From: JAPLGE01 sp964355545
GTDB lineage: Bacteria > Bipolaricaulota > Bipolaricaulia > UBA7950 > UBA9294
Length of the DNA: 6,915 bases
Assembly: GCA_964355545.1 (NCBI GenBank)
Contig: CAYHEK010000077.1
Span: forward strand, 1-6,915
Direction of reading: 5' to 3'
Shown: in pieces, positions 5,449 through 6,915 of the stretch
Position numbering within the stretch: position 1 is the first letter of the stretch
Layout of the letters: every line of letters begins with the position of its first letter
The notes under the pieces: generated by a model
The model's database searches: none
What the model saw: the letters and a program-made list of their open reading frames with translations, nothing else
Told to the model about the DNA's origin: nothing
Position numbers and translations under genes: made by a program

Positions 5449-6906
5449 CTAGAACCAGCGCGAGATCACGACTTTCCGGTCGGTGAAGAACTGGATCGCG
5501 TCCCGTCCCTGGCCGTGCAGGTCGCCGAAGAAGGAGTTCCTCATCCCGGCGAAGGGGAAGGAGGCGATCGGCGCCGCGATCCCGATGTTGATCCCGATGT
5601 TCCCGCACGGAACGCGGTAGCGGAACTCCCGCGCCCACTTCCCGCTCGACGTGAAGAGGGACGCCGCGTTCCCGAACGGAAGGCCGTCGATGATCGCGAG
5701 GGCTTCGTCGAAGCTCGCGACTCGAATGATCCCGAGGAACGGGCCGAAGATCTCCTCACGCGCGATTGACATCTGTGGTCGGACGCGGTCGAAGAGGGTC
5801 GGGCCGACGAAGTAGCCGCCTTCGTACCCCTCGACCTTCACCGTCCGGCCGTCGAGGAGGAGCACCGCTCCCTCGGCGAGGCCCTTCTCGATATAGAAGA
5901 GGACCTTGTCGAGCGCCTTGCGCGACACGACCGGCCCCATCTGCGTCGTCTCGTCGAGGCCGTCCCCGACCTTGATCTGGGAGGCGGCCTTCACGAGCTC
6001 CTTCTTCAAGGGTTCGTAGATCTCCCCCACGGCGACGACGAGGGAGCCGGCGAGGCAGCGCTGGCCGGCCGTCCCGTACGCCGAGGTGAGGATCGCTGCG
6101 ACCGTCCGGTCGATCGCGGCGTCCGGCATCACGACGAGGCAGTTCTTCGCCCCGGCCTGGCACTGTGCCCGCTTCCCGTGCGCCGTCGCCGTCGCGTAGA
6201 TGTGCTTCCCGACCGGCGTCGAGCCGACGAAGGAGACCCCGGCCACGTCCGGATGGGTGAGGAGAAGGTCGACTGTCTCCTTGTCCCCGTTCACGAGGTT
6301 CACGACCCCGGGTGGGAAGTCTGCCTCGTGCAAGAGTTCGAACATCCGGTTCTGGCTCGTCGGGCAGACCTCGGAGGGCTTCACGATGTACGTGTCCCCA
6401 CACGCGACGGCGTAGGGGAGGAACCAGAACGGGACCATCGCCGGAAAGTTGAACGGCGCGATGCACGCGAAGGGACCGACCGGCTGCAGGACGCAGTCCT
6501 CGTCGATCCCGACCGCGATGTCCTCGGCGTTGTAGCCCATCATCAGCGAGGGGACCCCGGCCGCGACCTCCACGTTCTCGATCGCGCGGCGGACCTCACC
6601 GCGGGCCTCATCGATGATCTTCCCGTGCTCGAGGACGATCGTGCGCGCGAGGTCCTCGAAGTGCTCCTCGAGGAGTCCCTTCAGGCGGAACATGTAGCGG
6701 GAGCGGACGAGCGGCGGGGTCTCCCGCCACTCGCGGAAGGCCTCCTTCGCCGCTGCGACCGCTTCTTCGACCTCACCTTTGGTCGAGAGTGGAACCTTGG
6801 CGATCGCATCCCCCGTGGCCGGGTTGTGCACGTCGAGCGCCTTCTTCGACTTCGAGGCGAGCCACTCGCCGCCAATGTAGTTCTTGAGTGTCTCCTGTAC
6901 GCTCAT
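5449..6906 (-). CDS. mmsA: CoA-acylating methylmalonate/malonate-semialdehyde dehydrogenase
   Basis: This oxidises methylmalonate semialdehyde to propionyl-CoA, or malonate semialdehyde to acetyl-CoA, with release of CO2 and reduction of NAD. It acts in valine, inositol or beta-alanine/3-hydroxypropionate metabolism in the cytoplasm. The 485 residues match the MmsA/IolA length and begin with the usual NYIGGEW. Visible features are PFNFPAMVPFWFLPYAVACG (151-170), IVKPSE with Lys176, FVGSTPVGKHIY (226-237), GQRCLAGS with catalytic Cys284, EEIFGP (384-389), and the subfamily-specific tail from IGIAAPIASFPFAG to SFFGDLHGQGRDA (441-470). The general-base Glu of hydrolytic aldehyde dehydrogenases is absent (QAGAKNC, 250-256), as expected for a CoA-dependent enzyme. 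Arg107 (VRRAIENVE) and Arg283 match the two arginines that bind the substrate carboxylate in the B. subtilis enzyme. The ATG at 6906 is near the window edge; only AGGA directly abutting it is visible, and the promoter lies outside. It is the first visible gene of the operon. Confidence 0.96.
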   Translation of the reverse strand: MSVQETLKNYIGGEWLASKSKKALDVHNPATGDAIAKVPLSTKGEVEEAVAAAKEAFREWRETPPLVRSRYMFRLKGLLEEHFEDLARTIVLEHGKIIDEARGEVRRAIENVEVAAGVPSLMMGYNAEDIAVGIDEDCVLQPVGPFACIAPFNFPAMVPFWFLPYAVACGDTYIVKPSEVCPTSQNRMFELLHEADFPPGVVNLVNGDKETVDLLLTHPDVAGVSFVGSTPVGKHIYATATAHGKRAQCQAGAKNCLVVMPDAAIDRTVAAILTSAYGTAGQRCLAGSLVVAVGEIYEPLKKELVKAASQIKVGDGLDETTQMGPVVSRKALDKVLFYIEKGLAEGAVLLLDGRTVKVEGYEGGYFVGPTLFDRVRPQMSIAREEIFGPFLGIIRVASFDEALAIIDGLPFGNAASLFTSSGKWAREFRYRVPCGNIGINIGIAAPIASFPFAGMRNSFFGDLHGQGRDAIQFFTDRKVVISRWF

Positions 6907-6915
6907 TCCTGGCGA

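Noticed and set aside
3831..6906. Bacterial microcompartment locus (acylating aldehyde dehydrogenase plus iron alcohol dehydrogenase)
   Set aside because: There are no shell protein genes in the window and no N-terminal encapsulation-type helix on either enzyme. The dehydrogenase is MmsA-type, not the PduP/EutE type.

Overview
All supported genes in this GC-rich window lie on the minus strand, so the biological order runs from high to low coordinates. They are tightly packed and use strong AGGAGG-type ribosome binding sites, stop/start overlaps and alternative GTG/TTG starts. This is a bacterial genome. No rRNA, marker gene or lineage signature allows a confident taxon. I see no mobile elements, CRISPR arrays, tRNAs or phage genes.

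The right block (6906 to 3831) is a three-gene operon. It encodes a CoA-acylating methylmalonate/malonate-semialdehyde dehydrogenase (MmsA/IolA type), a 139-residue rubrerythrin/ferritin-like helical protein that lacks half of the usual di-iron ligands, and an iron-type alcohol dehydrogenase. Gaps are 12 and 16 nt. The two enzymes could together connect a hydroxy acid or alcohol, its semialdehyde and an acyl-CoA. The start of the dehydrogenase is in the window, but its promoter is not.

A spacer of about 100 nt (3728-3830) separates the blocks. It holds a small GC palindrome (weak terminator or operator) and a good sigma70-like promoter (TTGCCC, 17 nt, TATGCT) reading into the left block.

The left block (3727 to 1) starts with an unlisted 29-codon gene behind a perfect 11-nt Shine-Dalgarno sequence. 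It encodes a Trp-rich membrane peptide ending in CGGPC. Next come a secreted protein of unknown function built from two diverged copies of one domain, a Maf nucleotide pyrophosphatase (GTGA overlap), PanB (ketopantoate hydroxymethyltransferase, with its own probable promoter overlapping the maf stop codon), and an unrecognised protein that overlaps panB by ATGA and runs off the left edge. PanB makes the pantoate precursor for pantothenate and coenzyme A. The coupled downstream gene is the best candidate for an undescribed function tied to that pathway.

The window is mostly metabolic. No complete novel system is evident, but four of the eight genes have no assigned function (the small peptide, the duplicated secreted protein, the ferritin-like protein and the panB-coupled protein).
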